From: Gloeopeniophorella convolvens
Lineage: Eukaryota; Basidiomycota; Agaricomycetes; Russulales
DNA: 64,000 nucleotides
Assembly: GCA_022496205.1 (NCBI GenBank)
Contig: WTXD01000075.1
Span: 1-64,000, forward strand
Direction: 5' to 3'
How positions within the stretch are numbered: the stretch's first letter is position 1; each line of letters opens with the position of its first letter. This document shows, piece by piece, positions 47,161 to 59,649 of the stretch. The position numbers and the translations under genes were made by a program. The notes under the pieces are model-generated. The model was given only the letters and a program-made list of their open reading frames with translations, made no database searches and was not told the origin of the DNA.

Positions 47161-48239
47161 GTGGTGGTTTGTCGGGCTGAAGATCAGGTGCTGCTGCGTG
47201 TAGTGCAGAATCCAGATAGACGAGATCGGACAACAAACTGAGTTCCGGGTCGTACTCTCGCAAACCCGAGCACATTCGTTCGTAGCCTTCTTGAGACCCG
47301 TTGATTGCGGTAGATAAAAACCTCGTAAGACACAAACGAAGATCTCGAGAGGCTCGGAGGTAGGGAAGCGCAGGCGGTGACAGACGTCGGATGGGATAGG
47401 ATCAATCAAGAGATGCTGCGCGTAGCCTTTGGATGAACTCCACTGAGGTGCGAAGGGCATCCAGGTGGGGCACGGTTCCGTCTGGATCCTATTGGCTAGG
47501 ACCAACGCCCGGATGGACATCAGGCCCTGAGAAGGTGCTTCCACCACCCTCACGAATCTCTGACGCCTCTGCAGGATCAAGGTCAATGTCGCGCCGTAGA
47601 CTTGAGCTTCTTCCGGGACCTAATCTTTTCTTTCATCTAGCCCTAGCACCATGGGGTCTCATCATGATTGCGATCCCCGTCAGGCGGCCCTGGGACTCCG
47701 GACTGCCCAGCGTTTACGGGTCTTGTTCTCCTGTATCTGCATCCTGTAGATCGTCGGCTCCGCGATTATGTGTCGGCTCGGGGGTGTGCATACGTGTCGG
47801 CGCTGGCACTTGCGAAAAGCTATGCGGGGTGCTGTCCTGCACCACAAACGTTAGGATTACCAAGGTGGGGCATTAAAACATCCTACCTATCCAGCCTGGG
47901 GTTCATTGCGTTTGGAATCGCTTGCAGATGACAAGCGCTCCCGACAAGCAGGGGTTGGGGAGGAGTCCGTGGAATCGAGTCGCTGAGCATGTTGTAAAGG
48001 GAGCAGACTCGGCCCAGCGAGCGGTAACCCAGGTGCAGCACCTCCATTAGATCCCGGAAGCATACCTCTTCCGCGGATTTTGGCATGCGTGTTGTACGCT
48101 GATTTCGAGACCGTCCGCAGGAGTAAGTTCAAGCAGTACTTTGTGTTGGAGCGCAAGTCGCGTTCGCACAGACTTCCGGCCGGGCCGCTCGCCCGGATCG
48201 CGGTATCACACGCACGATGCGGTTTCACACCGTGCTATC
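47161..48239. other. Spacer between the GNAT duplicates
   Basis: No intact gene. On the minus strand about 47480-47170 gives protein-like pieces in two frames (SEPLEIFVCVLRGFYLP and SDLVYLDSALHAAA) that might be scraps of an F-box or leucine-rich protein. This is not secure. Confidence 0.35.
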
Positions 48240-48782
48240 CGATTCGCTCCTCCGGCATTCTGACTGGGGTCCATCTGCTGAGCGTTATCACCAAATCCAC
48301 ACGGGACTCTAATGGCCGACTGCCTGATGTCCTTGCTAGTGCCCAATTCTCCAAGAGTGGTCCACATATCACTGCGTGTTCAATCCTCCGGCATCAACCC
48401 GCAGTGCCATGACAGATTGTACTATTTGCGGTTTCACCACGCCAATTAGGCAGCCTTGCTTACACCGCCTTCAACGGCTGGTTTGTAAAAACTCCAAGCA
48501 AGGGTTTTCTTCCAGGTAGTGTCATCCCATCCGAACTTCTCGAAGGCGCCTGTAAATGCTATGTTGTGACCGCTGTAACTGAAAGCGATGTCGGTCATTT
48601 GCAGGCAAACCCTATATGTGTACCAATAGCCGGCATGTTTCGAGCAGTTTCCGAGAAGGCGAACAATTATAATAGTCCCATGATCCCGAGATACGGTATG
48701 AGTCTTCCTTGTGTCTTGCAAAGGAGCATCAAACATTCTTCAGACGCTCGCAGTACAGCCAAGCAAGAAAGCTCGGAATGAG

Positions 48783-48823
48783 CTGTACCCCAAGGCGCAC
48801 GTAAATGGATTCTAAGAAAAAAA
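48783..48823 (+). mobile_element. Tiny A-tailed retroposed fragment (41 bp)
   Basis: A 41-bp insertion ending in an A run is bounded by a 15-base direct repeat AAAGCYCGGAATGAG (48768-48782 and 48824-48838, one T/C difference). The matching place in unit A (about 45690-45715) has only one copy of that sequence and no A run. This fits a severely 5'-truncated LINE-mediated insertion. Confidence 0.65.
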
Positions 48824-49471
48824 AAAGCCCGGAATGAGAAACCTGAGAAGATATGTTGCAAAAACCTAGCCGTTCAACAAGTACTCTGCCATGGGAAACT
48901 CTTGTGTTCCTCCGCCCTCGAGGTCGATTGAAGTCGCAGCGTTCTGAGAGCGCGCAGCTTTTGCCAGTTGGGAAATTGGGATTGTCGTACTTCGTTCGTA
49001 CACGTCGGTACGCCCCAATCCTTCTCGTGAGCAGTGAAGTTACGTGGCTCCCGTCCTTAGGAACTTGTACATCATGCGTAGACGGGAGCCGGCCCATCAT
49101 TATTCCACCGTCCTCGACCCGTTCTACCAGGAGCGCCGTACACATGCCGTGTCACCTTGGCACGAGGAAAGGCACAGCGCTAGCGACCTTGCGAACGCCT
49201 AGTATTAAGTGGCTTTGGAAATCCGCTCGTTATGTATCCCAGAGCTGATGTATAGTTATCCTTGGCAGCATCGCCCGTACGCGAACGTATATATGTAACT
49301 CGCTCACGGGAGGGTATACCCAACAACGCATCCCACATCAGCAAGCATGAGGTGATTCGACAAACTCTCTCCATTCAGGAATCGTCTGACTCCGTTCTAA
49401 GTTCTGTGCCACGCACCACACGCGAACCGCCGACCACGCACAGAGACTCCTCCAACCATGTCGACCTGTCG

Positions 49472-50221
49472 ATGGAGGACCTATGCCGCAAAGTGGAAAG
49501 GCAACTCGGGATCCCTGGCGCTGAGGTCAGCTTCCTGAAGGACGACCCAGCCGAAATCGAGGCCACCATAACCCTGGTCACCAAGGTTTTCTGCGAGCGC
49601 GACCAGTTGACGCTGCACCTCATGCGGCGGAACCCTATCCTCACCCACAAAGCGTGGACATCCTTCACCACTGGCGTCACGCGTGCCAGCGCGCTAGCGG
49701 GCTTTACGCCGGTTGTCAAGGTTGGTGGGGCTATAGTTAGCGTGGTGCTAATGGCGCCGTTCGAACTTCCTCTCCCGCCAAGCGAGGCACCGGCAGGACT
49801 CGAGCCGCTCTACGATGTATTCCACAAGCTGGGGCTGCAATACTCGGCGTACGCCGCAAGACAGAACCCCACGCCCAAGCTGCTGGAATGGGTCATCGCT
49901 GCCGTCGATGAGCGATTCCAGGGCCATCGCGCGCTAAGTCTACTTCCGCAGTTGGCGATGAAGAAAGCAGAGCTGGCAGGGTTCACGGGAGCGCTGGGCG
50001 AGACGATCAGCCACTCGCAGGTCATCCTCGACAAGCTGAACTTCGAGACGGTCGGGGAGATCTCGTATTTGACGCACGAATACGATGGCGTGCGCTACTT
50101 CGCAGACGTCGGGCCCCATGACGTAAAGCAAGCGAAGCTGCAGGTTATAGATATGGCAACATTCTGGAAGGCCCAGCGTGATATGGATGTCGCGCAGAGG
50201 AGGAGAGGTTCGAAGTTGTAA
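49472..50221 (+). CDS. GNAT-like acetyltransferase B, 249 aa
   Basis: Paralog of the gene at 46340-47086 with the same start (MEDLCRKVERQL) and nearly identical C-terminal half, including FQGHRALSLLPQLA and LNFETVGEISYL. Differences cluster in the first half (for example ITLVTKVFCERDQLTLHL). The frame is also open upstream of the ATG through KHEVIRQTLSIQES, a stretch shared with copy A but shifted there, so an upstream exon cannot be ruled out. Both copies being open with changes biased away from the core suggests both are or were recently functional. Confidence 0.75.
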   Translation: MEDLCRKVERQLGIPGAEVSFLKDDPAEIEATITLVTKVFCERDQLTLHLMRRNPILTHKAWTSFTTGVTRASALAGFTPVVKVGGAIVSVVLMAPFELPLPPSEAPAGLEPLYDVFHKLGLQYSAYAARQNPTPKLLEWVIAAVDERFQGHRALSLLPQLAMKKAELAGFTGALGETISHSQVILDKLNFETVGEISYLTHEYDGVRYFADVGPHDVKQAKLQVIDMATFWKAQRDMDVAQRRRGSKL

Positions 50222-50290
50222 AAGGTCACTCATAGTCGCATACATGTGTATATATGGCGTAAATCGATCAAGTCCAATAGCCAAACTGTT

Positions 50291-53095
50291 TATTAGGTCC
50301 ACGAGAAACGAACAGTTCAAGCGCTTCGGTACATGCGCCTAAAAGTGTGTAGTAGCCCGCGCATCGCGGCAGTAAATCCAGGCAGCAGCCGGTAATATTC
50401 AGTGAAGTGTAACCGTCGAGATGGAGGTTTTGCAGTTGCGGCGCTGGCCTAGCGAGGAGCGCGTTCGACAACGACAAGGTGTATCCAGATGAATTCTGCC
50501 CCAGAACTGATATAGCCGGATCGGATGCTCCATGCATGCAGAGAAGATGCAGGTGTAGGCGACACGGAGAAGCAAAACGATGTCTCACCACATTTGACGT
50601 ACGCTCGCGGGCGCCTGCACGAAGATGCGCCCTGCACGGCGTAAGGTGTCCAAAGCCTCGGAAAACGACCAAGGGCAGATGAGAGTCAAATGCATCCAAG
50701 GGAACATTGCCAGGAACTATGTGGATTGGTGCACTGATAGGTGGCTGAACCCTATATCTGCGACATTAGATGAAGGTGAGGCGCAGAGCCGCTGCTATTA
50801 TGCGTACCGTCATCAGAACCTCCGTCTCTTTGGGCGATATATTGTTATAATACCATCCCAGGAAGAGACCGGAAGGCATGGAGTCGGGGGGAGGAGGCGA
50901 ATGCCAGATTGGTGGCCAGCACTGGTGGCTGCGCGCGAGACGTTGCGAGAATAGATCTCTAAACTCCGTCGACGGCTCGGAGTCGGAGATACACCGGAAC
51001 ATGCCGGAAGCTCAGCCCGCCGCGTCGCAGCGACGACTCCTCGAGCTGCCACCTACGTTCGTCTCACAGGGCCCTCCTAGCCTAATAGACCCTCGCAGTC
51101 CAAGCGATCGTCTCTTTGCATTGATGATTGTGGTTTACCCGTACGAAGGGCTGTCTCATGCCCTTGATTCGCCTCTGCTCTGGCCCCGAAACCTCTGATC
51201 GAACCATCATGGCGCCGGCACTGACGCAGGCAATTGGACCCTCGCTAGGTCAAGCTTTAGAGCCAGTCAACATAAGTAGGTACTATACCAGATGTATAGA
51301 GCGGGATCAATAACAGATGACAGTTCTGCGCCCTATTGTGAGGTCCCCCGTCTGCCACCGTATCCGCATCGCCTATAATTTGACTCCCTGATTCTTGCTT
51401 CCTGATAAGGGTCTGCACTACGTGCTGGCACTGATATATCCTTTCTGGTCAAAAGGATACCCTCGCGCACGTCGTAAACTGTCTCTTTGACCGTATACTG
51501 GACACCGATGCACGACAACATCTCGAAGACTATTCTTCCTCCTGCAATCGATATTTCGTGTGCTGGACCCCCAGAAGTGTCCCGTGCATAGCAAATAGAA
51601 AGCCGCCCACGCAGAATATCGCCAATCATCACACTCCGTGGTACAGGACGCCACTCCGCCGCATTTAGGTTATCATCGTGACCGGTGCGAAAGCAAGCGC
51701 ACATCATGCATCGCCGCTCGCTGAATGCTCCCCTTCATGTTGCGCGGAGACACAATGGCCTATGGCAAAGGTCTCATCCGCTAATGTGAGCGCCTTGATC
51801 ATGCTCGCTATTATTTTCCTTGCTGATTTCCATACGAGACAAACCCCTCTACGTACCCTCCGATTGTATGGCAACGTAACTGTTTGAACGTTCACGTCTT
51901 CGGTTGGCGGCGCCATGGCCCCGCGGCGCTGCCATGCATCAACGTCTTGTGCCACAGGTGGGCATCGTGTCCCGCGCTGCAGTTGCCGTGCTCTCAATTA
52001 CCTAGTCTTGACTACGACTATGTAACTACCATCGTAAGTACCGGTCTCGGACGCACGCGCGCGGGCGCCTCGCGCGCGGACTTGCACTCCAACAGAATTG
52101 AATATGCAAGGTAGTGCCGTAAGTACCAACGCGGCCGGCAACCATCACCACCCTCGCGGTCACCTCGGACCTTTGGGCGCGCGAGAGCGGAACCGCCAAC
52201 ACTGATCGTGAATGTGTGCAGACCCATACGATGATCCGGAATACCTACATGTTAAGTTCGCTTGTGCGTCGACGATTCGAGTGCGGTCCGTCGTGCTACC
52301 ATGCACTGTGCATCACAGCATGTACGAGACGTCCTCGTATCGCGCGACGTCGGTGCCGTGATGTGGCCGATTAAAGTCAGCACTGTCACGCGTCTGTCGC
52401 AGGCGTCGCAGCGCCTAGTGGATTCCGCCAGGTTGCCGCCAGCGTATGGGCATATGAACGAATCGGGGCGGCGCAGTGCGCCCCAACGCCGCGCGTGGGA
52501 TTGCCTCGTGGGTGCCCGCCTTGGAAAAGCGCTGCATGAAACAACGGCCACCTGCCACGAACCGCCGTTGCTCGCGAACGACGTCGCATTTAGCCTCCGC
52601 GACGCCCGATGCTTGATTGTTGCGTACTCACTTACTTAGATGCACGGTGATGCTGGGCGATCAATCGTACGTTTGGCGCCCCTGGCGGCGGTGCAAGCCT
52701 CGTACGGATAACGCAACTCTAAATGCCATTGGAGTGATCGCGAAGCCCGCCACCGAGGACACGATCAGGCATCGATATTGACGGATTCCCATGCATAATC
52801 CTTCCATCAGGCGTCTTAGCAGCATCCGTGCACTCGTATAGACAAAAGCAGGCATGCCATGATCACACGTATGTGGAACGACTGACGCAGATCAAGGATG
52901 GGGGTAAAGACTGGGATTCCACTGTTCGTCCGGATATCGACAGGAACAAACGAAGGTAGCAACAGACAAAGGCAACCCGACGCACAACAGTCCACCGAAT
53001 ATATCGTTCAGACAGGGGGTACGAAAGGTAGCAAGAAATGGGTGCGCGCGCCGCGTGGGAGGTGGCGCGCCGCGAGTTGATGAAGCGCTGCGAAT
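50291..53095. other. Long gene-poor stretch
   Basis: No gene supported. On the minus strand about 50700-50290 gives scraps that look leucine-rich (LLARPAPQLQNLHLDG), possibly an F-box/LRR relic. A minus-strand open frame at 51333-51707 (124 codons) and frames at 52252-52640 on both strands have no recognisable motif, splice partner or relative in the window. Confidence 0.4.
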
Positions 53096-53995
53096 TTACG
53101 CCATCTTTGGGGGATACTTGCCGAGGGGGATCGTGAAGATGTCCTCGTCGGTGAGCAGCTCGGCAAGACCGCAGTAGTAGGCGATGAATGCAGTTAAGAT
53201 GCCGAAACCTCCGCCAGCCTTGCCAATGTTCGCGTTCTTCTGGTAGTCGGCTGCAGCCATCGAGTCAGTAAATTGCAAGATACAGCTCTGTAGATGCACC
53301 TACCGACAGCGAGGAGCATGAAGGTGATGGTGAGCGAGAAGAAGAGCACGCTCAGACCGACGGACTTGCGCAGAGAGCCGATGCTGCAAGTACAGGCATG
53401 AGTTTCGGCGATCGTAGCGCCGCTGAGCAGAGAACGTACAAGAAGAGGAAGGTAACAATCATCCAGGAGGTAAGGTAGATGGCGATCGCATCGGTCTCTT
53501 TGGCGGGGTCGGCAGAGGCAGCATATGCGTCCGCAATGCCAGAGCCGGGAATAAAAAGAGTGGCAAAGGAGAGCCAGAAAGCACCGTAGGACGTGAAGGC
53601 TGTCGCGCGATAACGTCACGTGAGCTCGGTGATGGGATAGGAAAAATGCGAAGAACGGAAAGACCCACCAGTCGCGCCAAAGGTGTTGCCCGTGGCAAAC
53701 TCCCACATGCCCGCCAGGAACTGGGCGAGGCCACCACAGAAGAGGGCCATACCGACGACAACGTTGGGCGTGTCAATGCCGCGTGCATTCACGTTGTAGA
53801 GCGAGAGGATGAGCGTTGTGGACGCGAAGGAGAACAGGCCGCTGAGAAGGAGCGTGTCAATGCCGAGGAAACTCACGTAGATAAAGTTACGTACAGAGGG
53901 CCGGGGTTGCCGAGCTTGATGCGGCGAGCGGGAGGATGGGACGCGCCGACAACATAGTGAGCCTCGACATCGGACGTTTTAGAGCTGGAAGCCAT
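53096..53995 (-). CDS. ATO/GPR1-FUN34-YaaH family acetate transporter 1, 222 aa
   Basis: Plasma-membrane six-helix transporter of the acetate/succinate (Ady2/Ato) family. The five exons are 53895-53995, 53669-53841, 53440-53599, 53304-53383 and 53096-53250. They sum to 669 nt in frame with GT-AG ends. The start is MASSSKTSDVE. The family signature NPGPL spans the first intron, followed by GLFSFASTTLILSLYN, then CGGLAQFLAGMWEFATGNTF (second helix and the conserved Glu), SYGAFWLS, SLRKSVGLSVLFF, and a last helix before YYCGLAELLT. It is divergently transcribed from its paralog at 55.8 kb across a 1.8-kb gap. Exons 2 and 4 have identical lengths in the two genes (173 and 80 nt), so they arose by duplication. 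Substrate specificity (acetate, ammonium export) cannot be read from the sequence. Confidence 0.93.
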
Positions 53996-55769
53996 TTGTA
54001 CGACAGTGGTTAGGGTAGTTCCGGGAGGGGTTTTATGCGCTAGATAGCGACGAGGACAAAGGGTCAGAAAAGAGTGACAAGGAAAGACCGAGACGGGGAC
54101 GTGGGTGGTCGAGAGGATGGCATGAAAGGGAGGCGGGGCTGCATAAATACGTCGTGTCGATTCCCGGTGCTATTCGAGCACAAATTAGGCTAGCCGATCG
54201 CCCCCCGATGTTCGACAGTGCAAACGAATAACCATACATGCATGTACATAAGATTGGCGCCTTTGGTTACGATGTCAATTGTTCCTCCTGGACGCACGCG
54301 TGCTGATGGCTACTAGGCAGGCACAGAGAGGACCCCATCGCAGAACGACGCAAGATGGAGACTAAGTGATGGGCACAGGCAAGCACGGTCGTTTCCAGAG
54401 CAGAATGTGCCAATGTGGGGAGAGGGGAAGCAGTGTGAGTGTAGCTAGAGCGGCTAAGTCTCCGTCGTGAAGACACATCTGGGAAGGTTCAGCGCCGCGC
54501 TTGGCACTTTTGCAAATGCAGCGCTGGTACGTGTCCAACGGGCAAATCAGCTTCTAAATACGGGAGCTTGTAGTGCACCTCTCGAGAATATGACCGCAAG
54601 CATTGAGCGAGAATCGCCAGACTTCAGCATTAGTATCAATTCGCACAGGCGAAGCGCTATGCAAGCTAGAGGTAGGTGACGGGCGGGTTGCGCTCTGCAA
54701 GACTGAGCGCGGGTCATGCGGGGCGGGAACTCGTAGGTCAAGAAAATATTCGTCCCCCGCCCTCGGAATTTGCCGGCTTGCGATTACGAACGTCCATCAC
54801 GAGACATTGTGCTCGAGATGGGCGCGCTCTAAGCTCTTGACGTCCACTTCAATATGAAACATCGAGCTGCATGCCCGTCGTCCACAGAAGCGGACTCGCG
54901 GAGAAGACTCTGCAGAAAAGAAGCAAGGAGAAATTTCGTGCTCCCGGCCGGGAAGAGTTCGAAGGAGGCTGTGCAGCGATACGACATTCAACTTCGACTG
55001 GGGGTCCATCCTCTAGAGGGAATGAAGGGGAAGAAGTCCGACAAGTGGCCGTCGGAGGTGCCCTGAGATCTGGCAAGCACCACCTCGTTTCCGGGAGTCT
55101 GGCCCACGATCGGATCGCTCGCAAATGCAAATTCCGCGTGGAGGCCTTCCATTTACTCACGGATTCCCTTCTGCGTTGTCCCAGTCTTTTGGGGCGCTCA
55201 ACGCCAAGACGGGCGGCACTTTTCTCCCGACGCTGCACGACAAAGGCGAGGCAGATGCAATACAGGACGGGCGCGCTCGGGCGCCCCCAGTAATTGCGCG
55301 TGAAGAGGTAGGCGCAAAGGCCCTCACCCCACGGTTTATCGAAGGTTACAGCCACCGACGCGCACAGCGGCCCAAGAGCGCATCTACTTTTCCATCCTGG
55401 GCCAAATCGTGACGGGGGCAGGTGGATCGATTGGACCCGTGCGGATTCAGAGGGCGTTGCATACAACGCGCTGTATGAGATTGCCCGTCCATTTGGGGCA
55501 GTTCCTGTGCGAGAGAGCGGCAGGGGCAACAACGCCGTGTCCTCGCTCGTGCGACCGGACGTGTTCTCCCCAGCGCTTCCGCGGGATCGAATCTATTTAT
55601 TCATTACCCGCGGCCATCCATGGCACCATCTGACCACTTCAGAACACGGCTAGCTTCCCCACGGCCCCTTATCGAGGGTTCTTGTCCTTTATAAACCTGC
55701 TCCAACTTCGCCTCTGAGACCTTGCGCTTGCCCGCTCTCCTCCACCCTCACGCACAAGGAAGCTCAGAT
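53996..55769. other. Divergent promoter region of the two ATO genes
   Basis: No gene supported. A TATA-like CATAAAA on the minus strand (54031-54037) lies only 36 bp before the ATO1 start. A minus-strand open frame of 227 codons at 54849-55532 has no recognisable motif and looks like chance in GC-rich DNA. Confidence 0.45.
55688..55695 (+). promoter_or_regulatory. TATA box of ATO gene 2
   Basis: TTTATAAA stands 75 bp before the start codon at 55770 and is followed by a pyrimidine-rich leader, as in highly expressed fungal genes. Confidence 0.55.
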
Positions 55770-56898
55770 ATGTCCGACGTCGAGAAGGCCGAGACCGTCA
55801 ATGCCCACCGCGCACCTATGACCAGTGCACCGCGCCGTAGCCGTCTGGGCAACCCTGGCCCGCTGTGCGTATTCTTTTACCCTTTGCGCTGTCATGCCCT
55901 TCTGACGACACCCTTATTTTAACTTCTTGTTCCTGCTCTCTGTCGGTCATCATTGTGCTGCGCACACAGTGGCCTCTTCTCCTTCGCGTCGACGACGTTG
56001 ATCCTCTCCCTGTTCAACGTCCATGCGCGTCATATCACCGTGCCCAACGTCGTTGTCGGCATGGCGCTCTTCTGCGGTGGTCTCGCACAGTTCCTCGCTG
56101 GCATGTGGGAGTTCGCGACGGGCAACACCTTCGGTGCTACTGGTGAGTGGGTTGCCCCATTTCGGGCCTCTACCGTCGCATACCCCACGAACCCCGCATT
56201 GCATGTTGTGCCCAGACCTCGGGTAAACCATCGCCCCATCATGTGGCGGCGCATCGGGCCCCGAGCTGCGTCCGGACGGGGATGCGAAGGGTCATGGGTA
56301 TTCCATTTCTCCGCGGCCCGGCGCGGGCCGTCTTTTCGTGGCGTCGTTGAAGGTCTTTGACATGCATGTGCTGACTCTGGAGCCCTTGCAGCGTTCACGT
56401 CCTACGGCGCCTTTTGGCTCTCGTTCGCGACGATCCTGATCCCGAACTCTGGTATTGGTGCTGCATATGCCGCCGATCCGGGCATGGAAGATGATGCCAT
56501 TGGTATCTTCTTGATCTCTTGGATGATTATCACGTTCCTCTTCTTGTAAGCGACCTCTACCGACTCGTGACGCGTTGTTTCTAATAATGCGTGCGCCCCG
56601 TAGCCTTGGCGCGCTGCGCAAGTCTGTTGGCCTGACTGCGCTTTTCTTCTTCCTCACGCTGACCTTCATGCTCCTTGCCATTGGTGCGTGCTAAGCGCCT
56701 CTGCAGTACCTGTGGCCCGAGTCCCTGACGCGCTCTCCAGGCAACATGATGAAGAAAACCGACATCCTCAAGGGCGGAGGATACCTCGGCATCATCACTG
56801 CATTCATTGCATACTACTGCGGTCTGTCGGAGATGCTCACCAACGAGGACGCCTTCACGCTCCCCCTCGGCAAGTACCCTCCGCGCCGCATCGATTAG
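55770..56898 (+). CDS. ATO/GPR1-FUN34-YaaH family acetate transporter 2, 219 aa
   Basis: Paralog of the transporter at 53.1-54.0 kb, on the opposite strand. The exons are 55770-55864, 55970-56142, 56392-56545, 56604-56683 and 56741-56898, total 660 nt in frame. The start MSDVEKAETVNAH leads to LGNPGPL at the first exon junction. Then come GLFSFASTTLILSLFN, CGGLAQFLAGMWEFATGNTF, AFTSYGAFWLSFATI, ISWMIITFLFL, GALRKSVGLTALFF, and a last part with GGGYLGIITAFIAYYCGLSE and LPLGKYPPR. All intron positions match those of gene 1. Intron 2 is long (249 nt) against 69 nt in gene 1. Six membrane helices are visible. Role as in gene 1: uptake or export of acetate or a related small acid. Confidence 0.93.
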
Positions 56899-59649
56899 AT
56901 CCGTGGGTAGTACTGCCTTTGCTCCGGCCTCGTACACGACTTCCTATATTGTATGCACGTCCCCCTTAGTCTCTCCACTTTACGACCCTCAGCCCATCAC
57001 AAAACATCGATATTGCACGCTGGAAATACATTATTTTTCCCTGTTTCATTCTCTCGGTGGCGCGCGACTTCAAAGACGCATGCACGAAACGCGACTTACA
57101 TGTGTCCTAGCATTGATCGGCGCAGGTCCGCGTGCCCTGTCAGACGTATTCGTCTTCGTGGGTGTCATGCGCACATTGCTCGCGATTCAGAGACAAGGTC
57201 CGCGCGAGACGCGAATAAGCATTCGTACCCCGCAATGCGCGTCAGGCGCCCCGCGCGATCTCGGTGCGGGTCACGCGGGCGCTGCGGCCGCGGCCGCGTG
57301 ACATGCGATTTGGGACGCAGCTCCGCGCGAGGCATGCCGCAGGCCCCCCGCGCCGATCGCACGCGATCTCGGATGGGATGGGGCTCCGTCGTACTGGTGG
57401 CCCGTGCGACTACTGCATTCCGCGCGGCGTCGGGACAGGTCGGGACTGCGTCAGGGTTCGTTGGAACACGAGCACGGTACATACTTACATAGTGCCTGTG
57501 GCGCGGACCCTTCGCGAGGCTGCGCGGCGCGGGGGGCCGCGTCAGCTCGCGACGGATGCGGGGACGCCGTGCGTCCGTGTCACAATCGGGGGCCCGGGCG
57601 TCGCGCTCGTGCGATAGGGATGACGCGAACGCGAGGCTTCGTAGCTTCGTAGAGTGTTTGATGTGTGGCGTTCCTGGGCGGCGGGGTGTTCTGGCCTGGA
57701 GAAGTTCGCTCGATGGGGCAGGGGATGGGAAGTCCGCTGACAACGTGTGCGATTCTAGTTTGCGAATGTAGCAGCTCTTGGAAGCGCTGCCGCACGCGTC
57801 AGAGCGTGGAAGGCTTCCATCTTGCTTCCATCCCACTGGAGCATGCCTGCGACAGCGCTAAGGCAATTTTACAGGCGTGCGCGTGCATGGAGCTGGACGA
57901 ACTCTGCTGACGTTCAGGAAAACCAACTAAGGTTAGACTTAGTTAATTGTCTGCCCGGCGGCAGCGCACTCTTCCATGGCCTCGTAGGCGAGGCCCATAG
58001 ATCAGGAGAGGTCGGAAGGCCGCAAGCGGCATGTACTCAGACGCGCAGCGCTGGGCGCCTCCGTCGGTGGCTCCGCTCGTTCGGGGTCTGCGTAAGAGGA
58101 AAAGAGGCCAGAACACCCTAGAGCGAGACAGGAGTCGGAGAAGTGACGGAAAGGAGACTTGTCTGAGAACTGTTCATCTGTGGCGCAGTAGTCCACTGTC
58201 TTCGCAGGTCCCAAGAGCCCCAAGCTGGGTGGGCAGTGAGTTGAAACAGGTTGAAACCTGTCGGGGGTATCCGGGACGGTCGTTGGGGGTGGTCGTGGGA
58301 TGCCGTTCTCGTACTTGCATCGGATCTATGTTCACCAGCACTCATCTACATATGCTGTAACAATTACTGCACCAGCACTTCAGTACAGCCTATACCCGGG
58401 GACAGCTCCTTGACCTTGGCATCCGATAGCCTTCTAGATCTGCTCTCTCTCGCCGTCTTCCCTGTCCGATTGCGCCCGATCGAGCTCTTGTGACCCTCAG
58501 ACGTGTCCCAGTTGCTCGGAGCCATTCAGTAACAGCCATCTTCTAGGGCTCTTCGCGTCAGAGCCACAGTACGTGCGGTGCTTAGGCTTGCCCCCGAGTA
58601 CCACTGTTCTCTAGCGGCAGGCGCAAATTGTCCCGCAACCCCTGTTCCGCTGTCGTACTTTGCTTGACGCATGGCTTCCTGTCGTGACCTCAAGGACGAC
58701 GTCGCTGCGTTAGCTGATCCCCGACGGTCTGAGTGCTGCTTGAAGAGGTGCGAAGATGCATAACGTATTCACCGATCCGGAAAAGAACCTGGCGCAGCAT
58801 GCCGCCGGGACCCTCGAGGACGTGCGGTTGGTGCCCGAGGTGCCTGAGATGCTGACGTCACACCTTCAGGGCGCCAATCGTATTTGGCCCGACTGCAGGG
58901 GGAGAGGCAGGATGTCTGTCTGATGGGTGGCAAGCGGGCTGAAGGATGATGCTCGCAAGCGGAAACATGCTCGAGGACTCCGGGCTCCCGATTCGGAGTT
59001 CAACGTTCAGCCTGCAGCGTCGCTGTTGTACACCATAGCACTTCGATGCCCTCGCGTCGACCTAGCTAGATATCTTTTGGCACAACGTTTGCGTTTTCGG
59101 GACGTCCTGCAGTACTGTATGCGCATCGCTCGGGTGATGTTTTCTCGCCCCGAGTATCAGCTTCACTTGCCAAGACGGCCTCCCGCATACGCTGTGTTGC
59201 TCTCCGCGAGCTCGGGAAAAATGTTTGCCTCCCACTGCATTTTACGAGGTGGATGCATGTCAGCAGCCATACTATCTGTCCGGTGCGTGGCCCTCCCCGG
59301 GCTTCGGCGCATGTAATGCAAAGTCGTTTTTGGAACCGCACCTTTGCCCGCCCAGGATGGGCCATGTACATGAGTTGCTGAGTACTTTTGAATTGTTTAG
59401 CCGGACGTGTGCTACGCTGAGACTCAGATTTGTCGGGGGATGGGATGAAGTGTCAGCCGCAGCCAGGGCAAGCTCGGGTTTCTTGCGATACAACATCAGT
59501 GAGACGACTATCGCGGCTACTTACCCGGGGGATCCGACGAATCCATGGTTGTATCCTCATCAAAGCGGGTCAAAGCGCAAGGAATCGACGCTTATTCAGA
59601 AGCATACGCGTATCCAAACGTACACTTTAACCCGATACATATCCAGAGG
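56899..59649. other. Gene-poor, GC-rich stretch
   Basis: No gene supported. Open frames in 56800-57840 on both strands are arginine-rich and typical of GC-rich chance translation. At about 58756-58923 a short frame starting MHNVFTDPEKNLAQHAAG reads protein-like for about 55 codons, but it has no partner exon or known relative. Confidence 0.4.

Larger units (their letters stand above)
48240..50290 (+). repeat. Tandem duplication unit B (with GNAT gene B)
   Basis: Second copy of the segment described at 45180-47160. It carries a small A-tailed insertion at 48783-48823 that copy A lacks. Confidence 0.8.

Noticed and set aside
51333..51707. 124-codon minus-strand open frame
   Set aside because: Protein-like in places but no known family, partner exon or paralog in the window. 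Left as unassigned in the gap entry.
54849..55532. 227-codon minus-strand open frame between the ATO genes
   Set aside because: No recognisable motif, composition typical of GC-rich chance frames, and competing frames on the other strand.
56807..57836. Arginine-rich open frames of 160-220 codons on both strands
   Set aside because: Composition-driven. No domain, no splice support, and they overlap each other.
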